A stretch of DNA of 64,000 bases from Ulva prolifera (Eukaryota > Chlorophyta > Ulvophyceae > Ulvales > Ulvaceae), in the NCBI GenBank assembly GCA_023078555.1, contig CM041197.1, forward strand, positions 8,712,842 through 8,776,841, read 5' to 3'. Under the pieces are notes generated by a model. It was not told the DNA's origin and made no database searches. It was given only the letters and a program-made list of their open reading frames with translations. Within the stretch, counting starts at the first letter, position 1; each line of letters starts with the position of its first letter. A program made the translations under genes and the position numbers. This document shows, piece by piece, positions 62,650-64,000 of the stretch.

Positions 62650-64000
62650 ATGATGAAGGCCTGTATCTATAGACCAGCTCGCAACTCACAAGGTTCCCCG
62701 CACAGCGCGCGATACAGACGACTGCAATGTCGAGCAACGCCCGACAAGCTTAGCTATAAAGATGCTGGTGTGGACATTGACGCAGGAAATGAACTTATAA
62801 ATCGTATCAAGAAGCTTAATCCCGACATCGGTGGATTCAACGGGATGTTCCCGTTTGGTGCGCTTTGAAATGGCCCATGCTTGCGCTTGATCACAGCAGC
62901 GTGGTGTGGTCTGTCGCCAAGCCACCGTCGGCCAAACCCGGATAAGAGTGACTGGACATTCAAGCTGTTCAGGAGATTCGTATCTGGTCGCCGGGACTGA
63001 TGGAGTCGGGACCAAGCTCAAGCTGGCCTTCGAAATGGAGAAGCACGACACCATCGGCATTGATCTCGTCGCGATGTGCGTCAATGACGTGGTGGTCTGC
63101 GGAGCCAAACCTCTCTTCTTCTTAGACTACTATGCCACAGGCAAGCTGGACGTTGATGTGGCAGAGCAGGTGGTCAAGGGCATCAATGCAGCGTGTGTAG
63201 AGATCGGGGCACTGCTGCTCGGAGGAGAGACCGCTGAGATGCCTGGCATGTACGGCGGAGGGGAATACGACGTAGCAGGTGTGGTCCAGCCACCCATGTC
63301 ACTGTGAATGCCGCCACAGATGCGAAGCCTCACATTCTCTGCCCTCAGGGCAGCGCCCGGTCAACAACCTTCCTTGATCTGTTGACAGCGCCCTGTCAAC
63401 CACCATTCTTGTCCACCACTTCCTTGACAGCACCATTTTCAACATCGTCCTTGATTGAAGCTGAGCCGCTCGGTATCCCAGCTCCCAGCCTGTGAGCCGG
63501 CACAGCGGTCGCAGATCTGCTGTTCACGCCATATCCAGCACGACTGCTGCAGGCTTTGCCGTTGGGTCTGTGAAGAAGAGCGAGGTGGTTACGGGCGAGG
63601 ACATCGCCCCGGGGGACGTCCTCATCGGCATGCCCTCCACCGGTGTGCACTCCAACGGCTTCTCGTTGGTCCGCAAGGTGAGCCCCCCCTTCCGGGCCCG
63701 CCACATGCATGGCCCCCTGTTTCGTGCATCGGGACTCGAGCCACAGATCAGACCTGACGCTGAACACCGCAGTGCCATGCGAAGTCTGGCTGTTTGTGCA
63801 ACACGCACACACTGTCAGCTTCCCAGGCACCAAGATCAGCAGCGGCACCCGCCCACGGGCCTGCTGGAGCCATCAGCAGCTGCTCACAGCCGTGCTCATG
63901 CATGCATGCAAGCATGTGCGCACACACCGAGGCGCATGCAGGTGCTGGACCGCAGCGGCATCTCGCTGCGCGACCCCGCCCCGTGGGACGCCTCGCAGGC
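62650..64000 (+). CDS. purM: Phosphoribosylaminoimidazole synthetase (AIR synthetase), 3' end outside the window
   Basis: Exons: 62650-62857 (ATG; may extend upstream in frame), 62973-63279, 63553-63677, and 63942 to the window edge or to a donor near 63998. The first gives a basic, Ser/Arg-rich leader that could be a plastid or mitochondrial transit peptide, then [20 protein letters not shown], the PurM N-terminal signature. The second gives [12 protein letters not shown] (ATP-binding loop), [20 protein letters not shown] and [12 protein letters not shown]. The third gives [12 protein letters not shown]. All are diagnostic AIR synthetase motifs. It closes the imidazole ring, FGAM + ATP to AIR, in purine synthesis. 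No sign of fusion to GARS or GART appears on the 5' side; the 3' side cannot be judged. The exon joins G|GA, G|GC and AAG|GTG are all in frame. Confidence 0.92.

Overview
This is a 64 kb piece of a GC-rich, intron-dense eukaryotic nuclear genome, most likely from a unicellular green alga. Evidence: nearly every gene is split into short exons by introns that end in TGCAG. There is a very long Ser/Pro wall-type tract of the pherophorin/extensin kind, a secreted chlorophyllase-like hydrolase, and a plant-type FMN split-barrel protein with a DUF2470-like tail. A prasinophyte such as Cymbomonas is possible, but the species cannot be fixed from sequence alone. There is no operon structure and no prokaryotic feature.

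Layout. 0.4-3.1 kb: a Ulp1-type (C48) cysteine peptidase gene on +, behind an unidentified ORF. 3.25-7.15 kb: a satellite of about 22 copies of a 173-bp unit with an 865-bp higher-order period. 8.7-12.2 kb: an MRS2/CorA magnesium transporter (+). 14.7-20.9 kb: the COPII coat subunit SEC24 (+). 22.16-22.76 kb: an AT-rich island. 23.1-25.4 kb: Rab geranylgeranyltransferase alpha subunit (-). 27.1-29.3 kb: a protein kinase (-). 31.6-33.6 kb: a chlorophyllase-like alpha/beta-hydrolase whose nucleophile Ser is Ala (-). 35.1-38.7 kb: a retroelement with reverse transcriptase, zinc motif and restriction-like endonuclease, followed by a candidate hammerhead ribozyme with a duplicated core. 40.6-59.0 kb: one giant + strand gene, apparently a polycystin channel with an ectodomain of polyproline and five Ig-like repeats. 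59.7-61.0 kb: FMN split-barrel/DUF2470-like protein (-). 62.65 kb to the right edge: AIR synthetase PurM (+, cut by the window end).

The host genes are not a functional cluster. SEC24 (ER export) and RabGGTase alpha (Rab prenylation) both serve membrane traffic, and MRS2 and the polycystin-like gene encode cation transport proteins; the rest look like unrelated neighbours. Exon joins were made by hand from reading frame, splice signals and protein-family motifs, so internal exons are better supported than first exons. Introns repeatedly start GTGCG/GTGTG instead of GTRAGT, and several carry long C or G homopolymers.

The strongest candidates for something new are the retroelement plus hammerhead unit, the polycystin/Ig/polyproline fusion, the hydrolase pseudoenzyme and the higher-order 173-bp satellite.
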